64,000 nt of DNA from an uncultured Eubacteriales bacterium (GCA_902765005.1 CACWYB010000003.1:1-64000), one strand, 5' to 3'. Shown: positions 9,690 to 19,855, counted from the first letter of the stretch. The notes: generated by a model not told the origin, from the letters alone. A program made the numbers and translations.

Positions 9690-10880
9690 TTACTTGCACC
9701 ATTCGTAGGTGAGCTTGCCCAAAATATTGGTGCCCTGGTCGATCTGCTCCAGGGAGGGCATGGAGAAGTTCATGCGGAAGGCGTTGCTGGGCTTGCTGGG
9801 GTCCATGACGAAGGCCACCCCGGGCACGCAGGCCACCTTCCGGGCGATGCCCTCCTGCACGAAGGGCCAGGCGTCCATGCCCTCAGGCAAGAACGCGGTG
9901 ACGAAGAGGCCCCCTTGCGGCCGGTTGAAGGAAACGGCGGGGGAGAAGTGCTTCTCCATGTCGTCCAGCATGCGCTTGCATTTGACGGCGTAGAGACGGC
10001 GGATGTCCTTCAGGTGCCCCTCAAAATCGTGCTCCGTCATGTAGCGGTAGCAGATCTCCTGAGTCAAAGTGGCGGTGTGCACGTCTCCGGTCTGCTTGGC
10101 CACCACCAGGCGCTTCACAAGGCTCGCTTCCGCCACCAGGAACCCCACCCGCAGGGCCGGAGCCATGGTCTTGGAAAAGCTGCCGGCGAAGATGACCCGG
10201 CCGTCGGTATCCATGGTCTTGATGGGGGGCAAAAAGTCGCCCTCATACCTGAGTTCCCCGTAGGGATCGTCCTCCAGGATCATCAGGTCATACCGCTGGG
10301 CCAAGGCATAGATCTGCTTCCGCTTCTCCAGGGAGGTGGTGAAGCCCGTGGGGTTCTGGAAGTTGGGGATGATATAGATGAGCTTTGCCCTGGGGGTGGA
10401 TTGAATCTTGCGCTCCAGGTCCTCAATGTTCATGCCGTCGGGCTCCATCTTTACGCCCACCAGCTTGGCCCCGTAGGAGCGGAAGGTGTTCAGCACGCCC
10501 ACGAAGGACAGCTCCTCGCAGAGCACCCCGTCCCCCTCATTAAGAAGGACCTTGCTGGCCAGGTCGGCCGCCTGCTGGCCGCCGGAAACCGTGATGAGCT
10601 CGTCCGTGGGCGTGGGGAAGCCGTGCTTCTTGCCCAGGTAGCTCTTGAGCGCCTCCCGCAGGGGCGGGAAGCCCTCTGTGAAGCCGTACTGCAGCATGGA
10701 AGCGCCCCGGTTCAGCAGAGCGTCGTTGGCGATGGCCGCCATCTCGGCCATGGGGAAGGTGTCGGGGGAGGGGTTTCCGCCGGCAAAGCTGATCATGTCG
10801 GGAGCCGCGGTCATCTTGAACAGCTCTCGAATGATGGAACCGGATACGCCGCTCATGCGGTCAGACTGGATAAACGCCAT
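9690..10880 (-). CDS. PLP-dependent class I/II aminotransferase (2-aminoadipate/aromatic type)
   Basis: A fold-type I aminotransferase of 396 residues. It shows the Aro8/LysN-like N-terminus (MISFAGGNPSPDTFP), YGFTEGFPPLREAL, the cofactor-stacking TVSGGQQAAD, NFQNPTG, ILEDDPYGELRY with the PLP-pairing aspartate, and the Schiff-base lysine in GSFSKTMAPALRVG. There is no N-terminal GntR domain, so it is an enzyme and not a MocR regulator. The substrate cannot be read from sequence; aromatic amino acids, 2-aminoadipate or branched-chain amino acids are common in the family. AGGAGGT precedes ATG 10880. It is the last gene of a DUF5711/CvpA-like unit, although no metabolic link to those membrane proteins is evident. 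Confidence 0.92.
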   Translation of the reverse strand: MAFIQSDRMSGVSGSIIRELFKMTAAPDMISFAGGNPSPDTFPMAEMAAIANDALLNRGASMLQYGFTEGFPPLREALKSYLGKKHGFPTPTDELITVSGGQQAADLASKVLLNEGDGVLCEELSFVGVLNTFRSYGAKLVGVKMEPDGMNIEDLERKIQSTPRAKLIYIIPNFQNPTGFTTSLEKRKQIYALAQRYDLMILEDDPYGELRYEGDFLPPIKTMDTDGRVIFAGSFSKTMAPALRVGFLVAEASLVKRLVVAKQTGDVHTATLTQEICYRYMTEHDFEGHLKDIRRLYAVKCKRMLDDMEKHFSPAVSFNRPQGGLFVTAFLPEGMDAWPFVQEGIARKVACVPGVAFVMDPSKPSNAFRMNFSMPSLEQIDQGTNILGKLTYEWCK

Positions 10881-10910
10881 TTCGAGACCTCCTGATTGTT
10901 GTATTTGTGG

Positions 10911-11612
10911 TTATACCGTGGGGACCATGCGCAGAAGCACGTTTCCCTTATAGAAGAATTCACCCAGGAGGGAGTCCTCCAGGAACCTGGAAAGACGGGG
11001 CACCACCACCAGCATGAGGGGCACCAGCATAAACAGCACGAACACCAGAAAGATGCCGTGCAACAGCCCGATGCCGCAGGAGATGGGCACGTCCAAACGC
11101 TTGAGCCGGGGAAGTCCCGCCGCGCCGAAGTCAATGAGCCGCAGCAGGAACCCCAGCAGCAGCCGGAAAATGAGGAACAGCACCAAAAGGGAGAGGATGT
11201 TCAGCACCGTGTCCACAATGGTCTGGTTGAAATAATCCCCCAGGGAGTAGATGCCCCGGCGCTCATACACAAGCTTCTTCACGTTGTTCCGCACCGCCAG
11301 GTCGAAGGGGGAGGGCATGTCGGCGTTGGCGATGACCACGGACAGCTCCTTATCCGAGATCTGGGAGGCGGACACGTGGACCAGTTCCACGCTGGTTTCG
11401 TTGATATACTCATACCCTTCGAAGTAGTAGAGCATCATGTCATACAGGTTTTGCCGCTTCTGGAAGGCCCCGGAAAGGCTGGTGCACAGCAGCAGCGCCA
11501 GGGAAAAGGACAGAACGGACAAAGCCAGGCTGAAGGCGGAGTAGATCACGCCCCGGTAATACCCGGCCAGCAGCGCGATGGCCAATATCAACAGAATCAC
11601 AAAATCGACCAT
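10911..11612 (-). CDS. CvpA-family membrane protein
   Basis: A 233-residue integral membrane protein. Hydrophobic helices lie at about residues 3-20 and 23-46, 137-158 (LNILSLLVLFLIFRLLLGFLL region) and 180-205. A soluble stretch of about 80 residues separates the two hydrophobic halves. The N-terminal pattern VDFVILLILAIALLAGYYRGVI and the gene's small size fit the CvpA/colicin V production family, whose members affect secretion or envelope processes; the exact function is unknown. It starts nine bases after the DUF5711 gene and 30 bases before the aminotransferase gene, so the three are probably co-transcribed. Confidence 0.75.
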   Translation of the reverse strand: MVDFVILLILAIALLAGYYRGVIYSAFSLALSVLSFSLALLLCTSLSGAFQKRQNLYDMMLYYFEGYEYINETSVELVHVSASQISDKELSVVIANADMPSPFDLAVRNNVKKLVYERRGIYSLGDYFNQTIVDTVLNILSLLVLFLIFRLLLGFLLRLIDFGAAGLPRLKRLDVPISCGIGLLHGIFLVFVLFMLVPLMLVVVPRLSRFLEDSLLGEFFYKGNVLLRMVPTV

Positions 11613-11621
11613 AGCAGCTCC

Positions 11622-12725
11622 TTATGACTGACGGCGGGTGATATAGCAGTCGTCCCCGCTGACGAGCAGAAAGGCGGTCTCATCCAGCTTGATGGCCTCG
11701 TCCGCCGGGTATTCCAGCTCCAGATCGGAGGATTGCTTGCCGCCGTAGGCATAGCTGATCATGCGGGTGCGGGTCACGATCCGGATGCCGCTGCTCTGGA
11801 GGAAGGCGTTGACGATGTTTTCACCCACGTACACCGTGAGCATGGTGGTGTTGGGGGCGTCCGTCTCGGCCATGGCCAGGGTGTAGAGAATATGCTCGTT
11901 GCTGGAGCCCCGGGGCTTGAGCAGGAAGCGGACCGTGCCGTTGCTCACGGACATGTCCATGACCTCCTTGCCGTAGATGCCCACCCGGTACCGCTCCCGG
12001 CTGCTGTCGTTGCTGTAGCGGATGATGTCCTCCGTGCCCACCAGGAACACGGATTCCTCCGTGAAGTACACCCGCTCGATGCTCTGCTCGTAGAAGGAGG
12101 GGTAATAGCTCATGGAGCCGCCGTTGTTGTAGTCGTAGAGGCGGACCGTGGTCACAGGCAGGGAGGACTGGGTGTTCACGCAGATGACCCACAGAAGCTC
12201 CCGGCCGTAGCTGGTTTCAAAGCCGAAGTTGATGACCTTGCTCTCGGAGAAATCGATGGGGTTGCCCACGGCCTGGGCCGAGGCGTTGAAGACCACGATG
12301 GAGTCGAGGCCGTTGAGCTCGTTGGTCCTGAGGGCGGCGCAGTGGCTGTCCCCGCAGGCCACGCCCCGGATGGTGCCGGTCAGGGTCAGGGTGTTGAAGT
12401 TCCTGAGCTGCAAATTGGAGCCGGCGTAGACCGCGGTCATGGAGGAGGAGACACCAAACCCGTCGATGGACACGGGCAGGTTGGTCACGGTGCTCTTCTT
12501 CGTGTCGGCAATGTTGATCTGGATCAGGTCCGTGGCGGAGGCATATGTCAGATAGTTCCCCGACACGTCGTAGTCCATGTGGGCGGCGATGCCCAGCTTT
12601 TCATAGGTAAGCGAAACGTCCCGCTGCCGGAACATCAGATAGAACACGGCAAAAATGCCGCCAAACAGAACGATGGCGACCAGGGCGAACAGGATCAATC
12701 TAAGAATGTTTATCTTCGGTTTCAT
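11622..12725 (-). CDS. DUF5711 family membrane-anchored beta-propeller-like protein
   Basis: A 367-residue protein with an N-terminal transmembrane helix (about residues 8-29, hydrophobic after MKPKINILR) and a long extracytoplasmic part made of repeated short beta strands. Motifs such as YDVSGNYLTYASATDLIQI, GSNLQLRNF and LVVSGDD-like endings recall WD/PQQ-type propeller blades. This matches clostridial DUF5711 proteins, which commonly precede a CvpA-like gene. Function is unknown; a membrane-tethered scaffold or sensor is an inference from architecture. ATG 12725 is chosen because an AAAGGTGAG RBS lies upstream and the membrane anchor begins there. It opens the minus-strand three-gene unit. 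Confidence 0.7.
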   Translation of the reverse strand: MKPKINILRLILFALVAIVLFGGIFAVFYLMFRQRDVSLTYEKLGIAAHMDYDVSGNYLTYASATDLIQINIADTKKSTVTNLPVSIDGFGVSSSMTAVYAGSNLQLRNFNTLTLTGTIRGVACGDSHCAALRTNELNGLDSIVVFNASAQAVGNPIDFSESKVINFGFETSYGRELLWVICVNTQSSLPVTTVRLYDYNNGGSMSYYPSFYEQSIERVYFTEESVFLVGTEDIIRYSNDSSRERYRVGIYGKEVMDMSVSNGTVRFLLKPRGSSNEHILYTLAMAETDAPNTTMLTVYVGENIVNAFLQSSGIRIVTRTRMISYAYGGKQSSDLELEYPADEAIKLDETAFLLVSGDDCYITRRQS

Positions 12726-12874
12726 GCTTCTTTTCTCACCTTTCCTACTGTAACACCAATGGGGGCGCAAGGTCAAGGAAACAAGCGCAAAGTTTCAATT
12801 TATTTACGCCTGTTCAGTAAATGGGGCAACCTTGTGAACTTACGCGAACCATAGGAAATATAGCGGAATTTTCC

Positions 12875-12903
12875 TTGCATTTACAAATCACCTATGGTAG
12901 AAT
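12875..12903 (+). promoter_or_regulatory. Candidate sigma-A promoter of tig-clpP-clpX
   Basis: TTGCAT (12875-12880) and TAGAAT (12898-12903) with 17-base spacing, about 60 bases upstream of tig. No HrcA (CIRCE) or CtsR operator was recognised beside it. Confidence 0.6.
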
Positions 12904-12961
12904 GACACGCTATGGTATTATGCACCGAGTATGCAAGCAAGGAAGAAGAAGGAGAAGAAAC

Positions 12962-14296
12962 ATGTCAGTTCTTGAAATGAAGGAAGGAAACATTGCCCGA
13001 CTCACCATCACCGTCGATGCGGATGCCTTTGTGAAGGCTCTGAACGATGCCTATCATAAATTCGCCGGCCGCTACCCCGTGCCCGGGTTCCGCAAGGGGA
13101 AGGCCCCTCGGAAGGTCATCGAGTCCAACTACGGCGCCATGGTCTTCTATGACGACGCCTTCGATCTCTGCTGGGCCGAGCCCTACGACGCGGCCGTGAA
13201 GGAGCACGACCTCATTCCCGTGGACCGCCCCTCCGTGGTGGAGATCCCCACCATGAGCGAGAAGGAAGGCATCACCTACGTGGCCGAGGTCCAGCTCAAG
13301 CCCGAAGTGACCCTGGGTCAGTACAAGGGTATAGCCGTGAAGAAGCTGGCGTATACTGTGACGGACGAAGAAGTGGACAACGCCCTGAAGATGGAGCAGC
13401 AGAAGCAGGTCCGCTATGAGGACGTGGACCGGCCCGTGGAGAACGGGGACCGGATCATCCTCGATTACTGCGGCAAGGTGGACGGCGTGGCCTTTGAGGG
13501 CGGCACCGCAGAGGATCAGACCCTGGAGATCGGGTCCCACACCTTCATCCCCGGCTTCGAGGAGCAGCTCGTGGGCGCCGCTGCCGGCGAGGAGCGGGAC
13601 ATCCACGTCACCTTCCCCGAGGAGTATCATGCCGAGAACCTGAAGGGCAAGGCCGCCGTGTTCACCTGCAAGGTGAAGGCCGTCCAGAAGAAGGATCTGC
13701 CTGAGATCGACGATGAGTTCATCAAGGACATCTCCGAGCAGGACACCGTGGCCGAGTGGAAAGAGAATAAAAAGCAGGAGCTGCTGAAGGCCCGGGAAGC
13801 CGCCGCCAAGAACGCCCGTGAGAACGAGCTCTTGGAGAAGGCCGCCGACAACGCCCAGGTGGACATCCCCGACTGCATGGTGGATCGGGAGGTCCAGTAC
13901 ATGATGCAGAACATGGCCTATCAGCTGGCCGCTTCCGGCTTGAAGCTGGAGGACTACTTCAAGTATATGGGCACCGACAAGGAGAAGATGGAGGCCATGT
14001 ATCGGCCCGACGCCAAGCAGCGGGTGAAGACCGAGCTGGTGGCGGAAGCCATCAAGAAGGCGGAGAACATCACCGCCACCCAGGAGGAGATCGAGAACGC
14101 TGTGGCTGCCTACGCCGAGCAGAACGGTCTCACCAAGGAGAAGCTCATGGAGACCCTGACCGATTCCGACAAGGAATACTTTGCGGATCGGGCCTGCGCC
14201 GACAAGATCGTGAACCTGCTGGTGGACACCGCCGTGGAGACGGAGGAGGAGCCCGCCCAGGAGCAGACGGCGGAAGAAGCCCCCAAGGCCGAATAA
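12962..14296 (+). CDS. tig: Trigger factor (ribosome-associated chaperone, peptidyl-prolyl isomerase)
   Basis: Binds L23 at the ribosome exit tunnel and protects nascent chains. Domain order over 444 residues: ribosome-binding domain with the signature PGFRKGKAPRKVIE at about residues 41-54, an FKBP-like isomerase domain at about 150-240 (ENGDRIILDYCGKVDG, FIPGFEEQLVGA), and the helical C-terminal chaperone domain. The acidic tail EEEPAQEQTAEEAPKAE is longer than in many orthologues. AAGGAG precedes ATG 12962; the frame is open for 47 codons upstream without homology. It leads tig-clpP-clpX, the usual gene order linking folding of new proteins to degradation. Confidence 0.97.
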   Translation: MSVLEMKEGNIARLTITVDADAFVKALNDAYHKFAGRYPVPGFRKGKAPRKVIESNYGAMVFYDDAFDLCWAEPYDAAVKEHDLIPVDRPSVVEIPTMSEKEGITYVAEVQLKPEVTLGQYKGIAVKKLAYTVTDEEVDNALKMEQQKQVRYEDVDRPVENGDRIILDYCGKVDGVAFEGGTAEDQTLEIGSHTFIPGFEEQLVGAAAGEERDIHVTFPEEYHAENLKGKAAVFTCKVKAVQKKDLPEIDDEFIKDISEQDTVAEWKENKKQELLKAREAAAKNARENELLEKAADNAQVDIPDCMVDREVQYMMQNMAYQLAASGLKLEDYFKYMGTDKEKMEAMYRPDAKQRVKTELVAEAIKKAENITATQEEIENAVAAYAEQNGLTKEKLMETLTDSDKEYFADRACADKIVNLLVDTAVETEEEPAQEQTAEEAPKAE

Positions 14297-14341
14297 GAAC
14301 GGGAGGAACCGTCTATATTTCCTCCAGGAAGGAGAAACTGA

Positions 14342-14926
14342 ATGAACCTGATTCCCTATGTTGTGGAGCAAACCAATCGGGGTGAGCGTTCCTACGACAT
14401 CTATTCCCGCCTGCTGAAGGATCGGATCATCTTCCTCGGCGGCGAGATCAACGACGATGTGGCCAACAGCATCATCGCCCAGATGCTCTTTTTGGAAGCG
14501 GACGATCCCGATAAGGATATCTTCCTGTATATCAACAGCCCCGGCGGCTCCGTGAGCGCGGGCCTGGCCATCTATGACACCATGCAGTATCTTCGCTGCC
14601 AGGTGTGCACCATCTGCGTGGGCCTGGCGGCCAGCATGGGCGCGTTCCTGCTGGCGGCGGGGGCTAAGGGCAAGCGCAAAGCCCTGGAGAACGCGGAGAT
14701 CATGATCCACCAGCCCTCCGGCGGCGCCCAGGGCAAGGCCACCGATATTTCCATCGTGGCCGAGCAGATCATCAAGATCAAGCAGCGCCTGAACCGCATC
14801 CTCTCTCAGCGTACCGGTCAGCCGGTGGAGAAGGTGGAGCGGGACACGGAGCTGGACAACTACATGGACGCGGAGGAAGCCAAGGCCTACGGCATCATCG
14901 ACGAGGTCATCGCTCCCAGGCGGTAA
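14342..14926 (+). CDS. clpP: ATP-dependent Clp protease proteolytic subunit ClpP
   Basis: Serine peptidase of the tetradecameric ClpP chamber, fed by ClpX or ClpC. The 194-residue protein has the nucleophile serine in [14 protein letters not shown], the catalytic histidine in [14 protein letters not shown] and the aspartate in [15 protein letters not shown]. The oxyanion [14 protein letters not shown] loop and the N-terminal [23 protein letters not shown] axial-loop segment are also standard. AAGGAG lies just upstream of ATG 14342. It lies between tig and clpX in one transcript. Confidence 0.98.
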   Translation: MNLIPYVVEQTNRGERSYDIYSRLLKDRIIFLGGEINDDVANSIIAQMLFLEADDPDKDIFLYINSPGGSVSAGLAIYDTMQYLRCQVCTICVGLAASMGAFLLAAGAKGKRKALENAEIMIHQPSGGAQGKATDISIVAEQIIKIKQRLNRILSQRTGQPVEKVERDTELDNYMDAEEAKAYGIIDEVIAPRR

Positions 14927-14950
14927 CGAGAAAGGAAACAGAACAGCGAC

Positions 14951-16261
<1,311 letters not shown>

Positions 16262-16272
16262 GCGAAGCAAAC

Positions 16273-16307
16273 AAAAAAAGGCAAGCCTTTATCGGCTGCC
16301 TTTTTTC
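16273..16307. terminator. Terminator after clpX, shared with the convergent small gene
   Basis: AAAAAAGGCA pairs with TGCCTTTTTT, with an inner AGCC/GGCT stem and a long T run. It sits between the clpX stop and the stop of the convergent 131-residue gene. Confidence 0.85.
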
Positions 16308-16320
16308 TTTTTCCAAAAGG

Positions 16321-16716
16321 TCACGGCTGCCAGACGTAGAGCCCCTCCCCGGCGGCCAGGAGCCGAAGGAGGCTGAGGAGCGCCTCATCCGGGTGGAAAA
16401 TGGAGAGGCAAGGCTCATCCGGCTCGGACAGGATCAGGGCGTCCGCCACGCGGATGCACAGATGCCGCTCATTCATCTCCCGGGCGATCCGCTCCGGGGC
16501 CGGGTTTTTCTCCGCCTCCTCGTCCAGATACAGGTTGTAGTAGCAGTTCAGCTTCAGCACCAGGTCGATGTGCCTCTGCTTGATGGCCGCCATCCGCTCC
16601 TTCTCAAGATAGTATCTTTCCACGGCAAAGTATTGCCCGGCGCTGTCCGCCGGCACCTGCCGGGGCAGGAAATCCGCCACATAGCAGGGCATCTCCAGCA
16701 ATTCTTCGATGGTCAT
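16321..16716 (-). CDS. Hypothetical protein, 131 residues
   Basis: Soluble protein with no recognised family. The first half is helical (MTIEELLEMPCYVADFLPRQV, then KERMAAIKQRHIDLVLKLN) and the second half is mixed. There are three cysteines, no clear metal-binding pattern, no signal peptide and no membrane segment. GGAGGG four bases before ATG 16716 supports translation, and the terminator downstream supports it as an independent unit. It diverges from rph. The opening resembles short clostridial proteins of unknown function; no role is claimed. Confidence 0.7.
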   Translation of the reverse strand: MTIEELLEMPCYVADFLPRQVPADSAGQYFAVERYYLEKERMAAIKQRHIDLVLKLNCYYNLYLDEEAEKNPAPERIAREMNERHLCIRVADALILSEPDEPCLSIFHPDEALLSLLRLLAAGEGLYVWQP

Positions 16717-16852
16717 AGGTCCCTCCGCGCTCTTGCGTTTGCTCCATCATACCACAAGGCGAGCAAAATCGCCACCGAAAAGGGAAGTTGTTCCTTTTCT
16801 TTTCCCGCCGTTCATGCTATGATGGGTGAAGCGAAATCTAAGGGAGGCAGCT

Positions 16853-17566
16853 ATGCGCAGCGACGGCAGACGGGATAACCAATTGAGACCCATTACCATG
16901 ATCCCCCACTTCACCGAGACCAAGGGCGGCTCCGTGCTCATAGAATGGGGCAACACCAAGGTGCTCTGCACCGCCCTTTTGGAGGAGGGCACCATGGCCT
17001 TTTTGAAGGGGACGGGGAAGGGCTGGCTCACGGCGGAGTACGCCATGCTCCCCTCCAGCACCGGCAACCGGAAGAAGCGTGACTATTTGAAGCAGGACGG
17101 CCGCTCCACGGAGATCCAGCGGCTCATCGGCCGAAGCCTGCGGGCCGGGGTGGATTTGATGAAGCTGGGCGAGCGGGTCATCTATGTGGACTGCGACGTG
17201 CTCCAGGCCGACGGCGGCACCCGCACCGCTTCCATCACCGGCGCCTACGCCGCGGTAGCCCTGGGCGTGCAGCGGTGGCTCAAGGAGGGGCGCCTGGAGG
17301 AGAATCCCCTCATCCACCGCATCGCCGCCGTGTCCGTGGGCATCGTCAACGACCGGCCCATGCTGGACTTGTGCTATGGGGAGGATTCCGCCGCTCAGGT
17401 GGACATGAACCTGGTCATGAACGAGGAGGGGTCTTTCATCGAAGTCCAGGGCACGGGGGAGGGCCGGGCCTTCTCCCGGCAGGAGCTCGGACAGCTCCTT
17501 TCCCTCGCCGAAGAGGGCATCCGCGCCCTCATGGAGAAGCAGCAAGAAGCGGAGAATATGGCCTGA
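16853..17566 (+). CDS. rph: Ribonuclease PH
   Basis: A phosphate-dependent 3'-5' exoribonuclease that trims tRNA 3' ends, acting as a hexamer of dimers. The 237-residue protein matches the family: RSDGRRDNQLRPI at the start, VLIEWGNTKVLCTA, AEYAMLPSSTGNRKKRD, the phosphate-binding arginine region RSTEIQRLIGRSLR, VDCDVLQADGGTRTASITGAY with the catalytic aspartates, and VQGTGEGRAFSRQEL. ATG 16853 follows AGGGAGGC; an earlier in-frame ATG 16826 has no RBS. The often adjacent rdgB-type pyrophosphatase gene is not here. Confidence 0.97.
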   Translation: MRSDGRRDNQLRPITMIPHFTETKGGSVLIEWGNTKVLCTALLEEGTMAFLKGTGKGWLTAEYAMLPSSTGNRKKRDYLKQDGRSTEIQRLIGRSLRAGVDLMKLGERVIYVDCDVLQADGGTRTASITGAYAAVALGVQRWLKEGRLEENPLIHRIAAVSVGIVNDRPMLDLCYGEDSAAQVDMNLVMNEEGSFIEVQGTGEGRAFSRQELGQLLSLAEEGIRALMEKQQEAENMA

Positions 17567-17573
17567 TTGGCTA

Positions 17574-17602
17574 TTGCCACAGGTGCCAAAATAGAGTACA
17601 AT
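17574..17602 (+). promoter_or_regulatory. Candidate sigma-A promoter of the transketolase pair
   Basis: TTGCCA (17574-17579), 17-base spacer and TACAAT (17597-17602), immediately after the rph stop and 58 bases upstream of the transketolase start codon. Confidence 0.6.
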
Positions 17603-17659
17603 ATGACATATTGTCGGACTATACGGAACAAGTATTACAGCAAGAAAGAGGAAACGTAC

Positions 17660-18502
17660 ATGGATCAACAGGAAGTAAAAGCGCTTAAGGCCTTGGCGGT
17701 GCGCATTCGCCTGGCCACCGTGGAAGCCATCCATTCCATCGGCTCCGGCCATCTGGGCGGGGCCCTGAGCATCGGGGATGTGCTGGCTGTTCTCTACGGC
17801 CGTGAGATGAACATTCGGGTGGACGACCCCACTTGGCCCGAGCGGGACAAGCTGGTGGTCTCCAAGGGCCACGCCGGCCCCGGGGTCTACGGTACCCTGG
17901 CCGTGAAGGGCTATTTCCCCTATGAGGAGCTCAAGACCCTCAACAAGAACGGAACCCGGCTCCCCAGCCATTGCGATCGGAACAAGACCCCCGGCATCGA
18001 CGTGACCACCGGCTCCCTGGGCCAGGGCACCTCTCAGGCCTGCGGCCTTGCCCTGGGCGATCGGCTCAAGGGCCGGAAGGACCGGGTCTTCCTCATCGTA
18101 GGCGACGGCGAGATGGACGAGGGCCAGTGCTGGGAGGCCTTCTCCTTTGCGGCGGCCCACAAGCTCAGCAACCTGGTGGTCCTTATCGACTGGAACAAGA
18201 AGCAGCTGGACGGCATGTGCGACGACATCCTGCCCATGGGCAGCTTCAAGGAGAAGATGGAGGCCTTCGGCTTCGACACCGTGCAGATCAACGGCAACGA
18301 CGTGGAAGCCATCGCCGCGGCCCTGGAGCGCACCCGTCAGGGCGGCGACAAGCCCTATGCCATCGTGCTGGACACGGTGAAGGGCGCCGGCATCGAGGAG
18401 GTAGCCAACACCGTCATGAACCACAGCATGCCTGTGAATGACGAGAAATACGAGAAGTGGACCGGCGAGCTCAAAAAGGAGCTGGCTGAGCTGGAGGGAT
18501 AA
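17660..18502 (+). CDS. Transketolase, N-terminal (TPP-binding) subunit
   Basis: The N-terminal half of a split transketolase; with the next gene it moves two-carbon ketol units between pentose-phosphate-pathway sugars. Over 280 residues it shows HSIGSGHLGGALSIGDVLAVLY, KGHAGPGVYGTLA, TTGSLGQGTSQACGLALG and the thiamine-pyrophosphate/Mg motif running from GDGEMDEGQ to LVVLIDWNKKQLDG. ATG 17660 is chosen for the AGAGGA RBS and because 31 further open codons upstream overlap the promoter and lack homology. Four bases separate it from the partner gene. Confidence 0.95.
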   Translation: MDQQEVKALKALAVRIRLATVEAIHSIGSGHLGGALSIGDVLAVLYGREMNIRVDDPTWPERDKLVVSKGHAGPGVYGTLAVKGYFPYEELKTLNKNGTRLPSHCDRNKTPGIDVTTGSLGQGTSQACGLALGDRLKGRKDRVFLIVGDGEMDEGQCWEAFSFAAAHKLSNLVVLIDWNKKQLDGMCDDILPMGSFKEKMEAFGFDTVQINGNDVEAIAAALERTRQGGDKPYAIVLDTVKGAGIEEVANTVMNHSMPVNDEKYEKWTGELKKELAELEG

Positions 18503-18506
18503 TGCT

Positions 18507-19466
18507 ATGAAGATCGTATACAACGGCGAAATGGACGAGCGCCAGGGCAAGGCGGTGCTGGGGGAGACCATCCCCGCGATTTTGGAAAGCGATCCCGACG
18601 CCATCTACTTGGACGCGGATTTGATGAGCTGCATCGGCACCCTGAAATACGGCCAGCAGCATAAGGATAGGGCCATCGACTGCGGCATCGCGGAAGCCAA
18701 CATGGCCGGTGTGGCCGCGGGCCTTGCCATGGCCGGCTTCAAGCCCATCATCCATTCCTTCGGCATCTTTGCCTCCCGGCGCTGCTTCGACCAGATCTTC
18801 CTTTCCGGCGGCTATGCCAAGAACGACATCACCGTTCTGGGCTCCGATCCCGGCGTCACCGCGGCCATGAACGGCGGCACCCACATGCCCTTTGAGGATG
18901 TGGCCCTCTATCGGGTCATCCCCGGTTCCACGGTGCTGGAGCCCTCCGACCCCACCTGCCTCATCAGCCTCCTCAAGCAGTGCGTGAATCACCCGGGCAT
19001 CAAGTACCTGCGGGTGGGCCGCAAGAGCATGGCCCGCATCTACGCGGACGGCAGCGAGCTGCCCATCGGCAAGGCCACCGTGCTGCGGGACGGCACGGAC
19101 GCGGTCATCTTTGCCGCGGGCATCATGGTCCATGAGGCCCTGCAGGCCGCCGCTTCCCTGGAGAAGCAGGGCATTTCGGCGGCGGTGGTGGACTGCTATT
19201 CCATCAAGCCCCTGGACGCCGAGATCGTGATCGCCATGGCGAAAAAGACCGGCGCCGCCGTGGTGGCGGAGAACGCCAACCGTCACGGTGGCCTCTATTC
19301 CGCCGTGTTGGAAGTGCTGGCGGAGAACTGCCCCGTACCCGCGGCCAATGTGTCCGTAGAGGATGAGTTCGGCGAGGTGGGCACTCAGGGCTACCTGCAG
19401 CAGCGCTTCGGCCTCACCGCCGAGCATATCGAGGCGCAGGTCAAGGCCGTCATTGCCCGGAAATAA
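18507..19466 (+). CDS. Transketolase, C-terminal subunit
   Basis: The C-terminal half of split transketolase, supplying the pyrimidine-binding domain and the catalytic glutamate (in DCGIAEANMAGVAAGLA, about residues 57-73) plus the C-terminal transketolase domain (IFAAGIMVHEALQAA, then VVAENANRHGGLYSAV). The 319-residue size is typical. Start ATG 18507 sits four bases after the stop of the N-terminal subunit, so translational coupling is likely. The transcript ends at the terminator at 19486-19514. Confidence 0.95.
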   Translation: MKIVYNGEMDERQGKAVLGETIPAILESDPDAIYLDADLMSCIGTLKYGQQHKDRAIDCGIAEANMAGVAAGLAMAGFKPIIHSFGIFASRRCFDQIFLSGGYAKNDITVLGSDPGVTAAMNGGTHMPFEDVALYRVIPGSTVLEPSDPTCLISLLKQCVNHPGIKYLRVGRKSMARIYADGSELPIGKATVLRDGTDAVIFAAGIMVHEALQAAASLEKQGISAAVVDCYSIKPLDAEIVIAMAKKTGAAVVAENANRHGGLYSAVLEVLAENCPVPAANVSVEDEFGEVGTQGYLQQRFGLTAEHIEAQVKAVIARK

Positions 19467-19485
19467 TCCATCGGGATAAACGCAT

Positions 19486-19514
19486 AAGGACCGTCGCTGC
19501 GGCGGTCCTTTTTT
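19486..19514 (+). terminator. Terminator after the transketolase pair
   Basis: AAGGACCG and CGGTCCTT form the stem, followed by a run of T residues. The hairpin begins 20 bases after the stop codon. Confidence 0.88.
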
Positions 19515-19552
19515 CATCGCGTGACCCCCGCAGCCGCGGGACTTGGGGGACC

Positions 19553-19581
19553 TTGACAAAAGCAGGGGACAAGGATAGAAT
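19553..19581 (+). promoter_or_regulatory. Promoter of the cobalamin operon
   Basis: A perfect -35 TTGACA (19553-19558), 17-base spacer and TAGAAT (19576-19581). It lies about 18 bases upstream of the first paired element of the cobalamin riboswitch and is one of the best sigma-A promoters in the window. Confidence 0.8.
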
Positions 19582-19598
19582 GACACCAGTTGAATAGC

Positions 19599-19769
19599 GT
19601 GTTCCTATCTGTGATGAGCAGCGGCCCGAAGGGCTGAGGGAACCGGGTGCAAATCCCGGGCTATCCCAGTAACCGTGAGGCGGACGAAAGAGCGTGAACC
19701 CACTGTTTCTTAGGAAATGGGAAGGGGCTTGAGTAGGCGGATGCCGAGCCGGGAGACCTGTTTGAACAT
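19599..19769 (+). promoter_or_regulatory. Cobalamin (adenosylcobalamin) riboswitch
   Basis: Conserved blocks appear in the expected order: GAGGGAA followed by the GGGTGCAAATCCC hairpin, CCAGTAACCGTGAGG (family core CxACTGTGA-like), and the 3' box GCCGAGCCGGGAGACCTG, close to the classical B12 box. The terminal stem P1 can form between GTGTTC (19599-19604) and GAACAT (19764-19769). The 433 bases between the transketolase pair and btuF hold, in order, a terminator, a promoter, this aptamer and a terminator hairpin. The genes downstream import and assemble cobalamin, as expected for a B12-repressed leader. Confidence 0.92.
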
Positions 19770-19828
19770 GTACCCTTCTGGGATTGAGTGAACCGGCGGC
19801 CCGGGCAACCGGATCGCGCGTCTTTGTT

Positions 19829-19855
19829 GCTCCTCAATTCTGGGGAGCGTTTTTC
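19829..19855 (+). terminator. Riboswitch expression-platform terminator
   Basis: GCTCCTC (19829-19835) pairs with GGGGAGC (19842-19848) around AATTCT and is followed by GTTTTTC. It lies between the B12 aptamer and btuF, so ligand-dependent transcription termination is the likely mechanism. The competing antiterminator could not be assigned with confidence. Confidence 0.75.

Noticed and set aside
12747-12776. TTGACC-18-TACAGT promoter for the DUF5711 gene on the minus strand
   Set aside because: The transcription start would fall within or just at the RBS, leaving no usable leader, and the -10 is weak.
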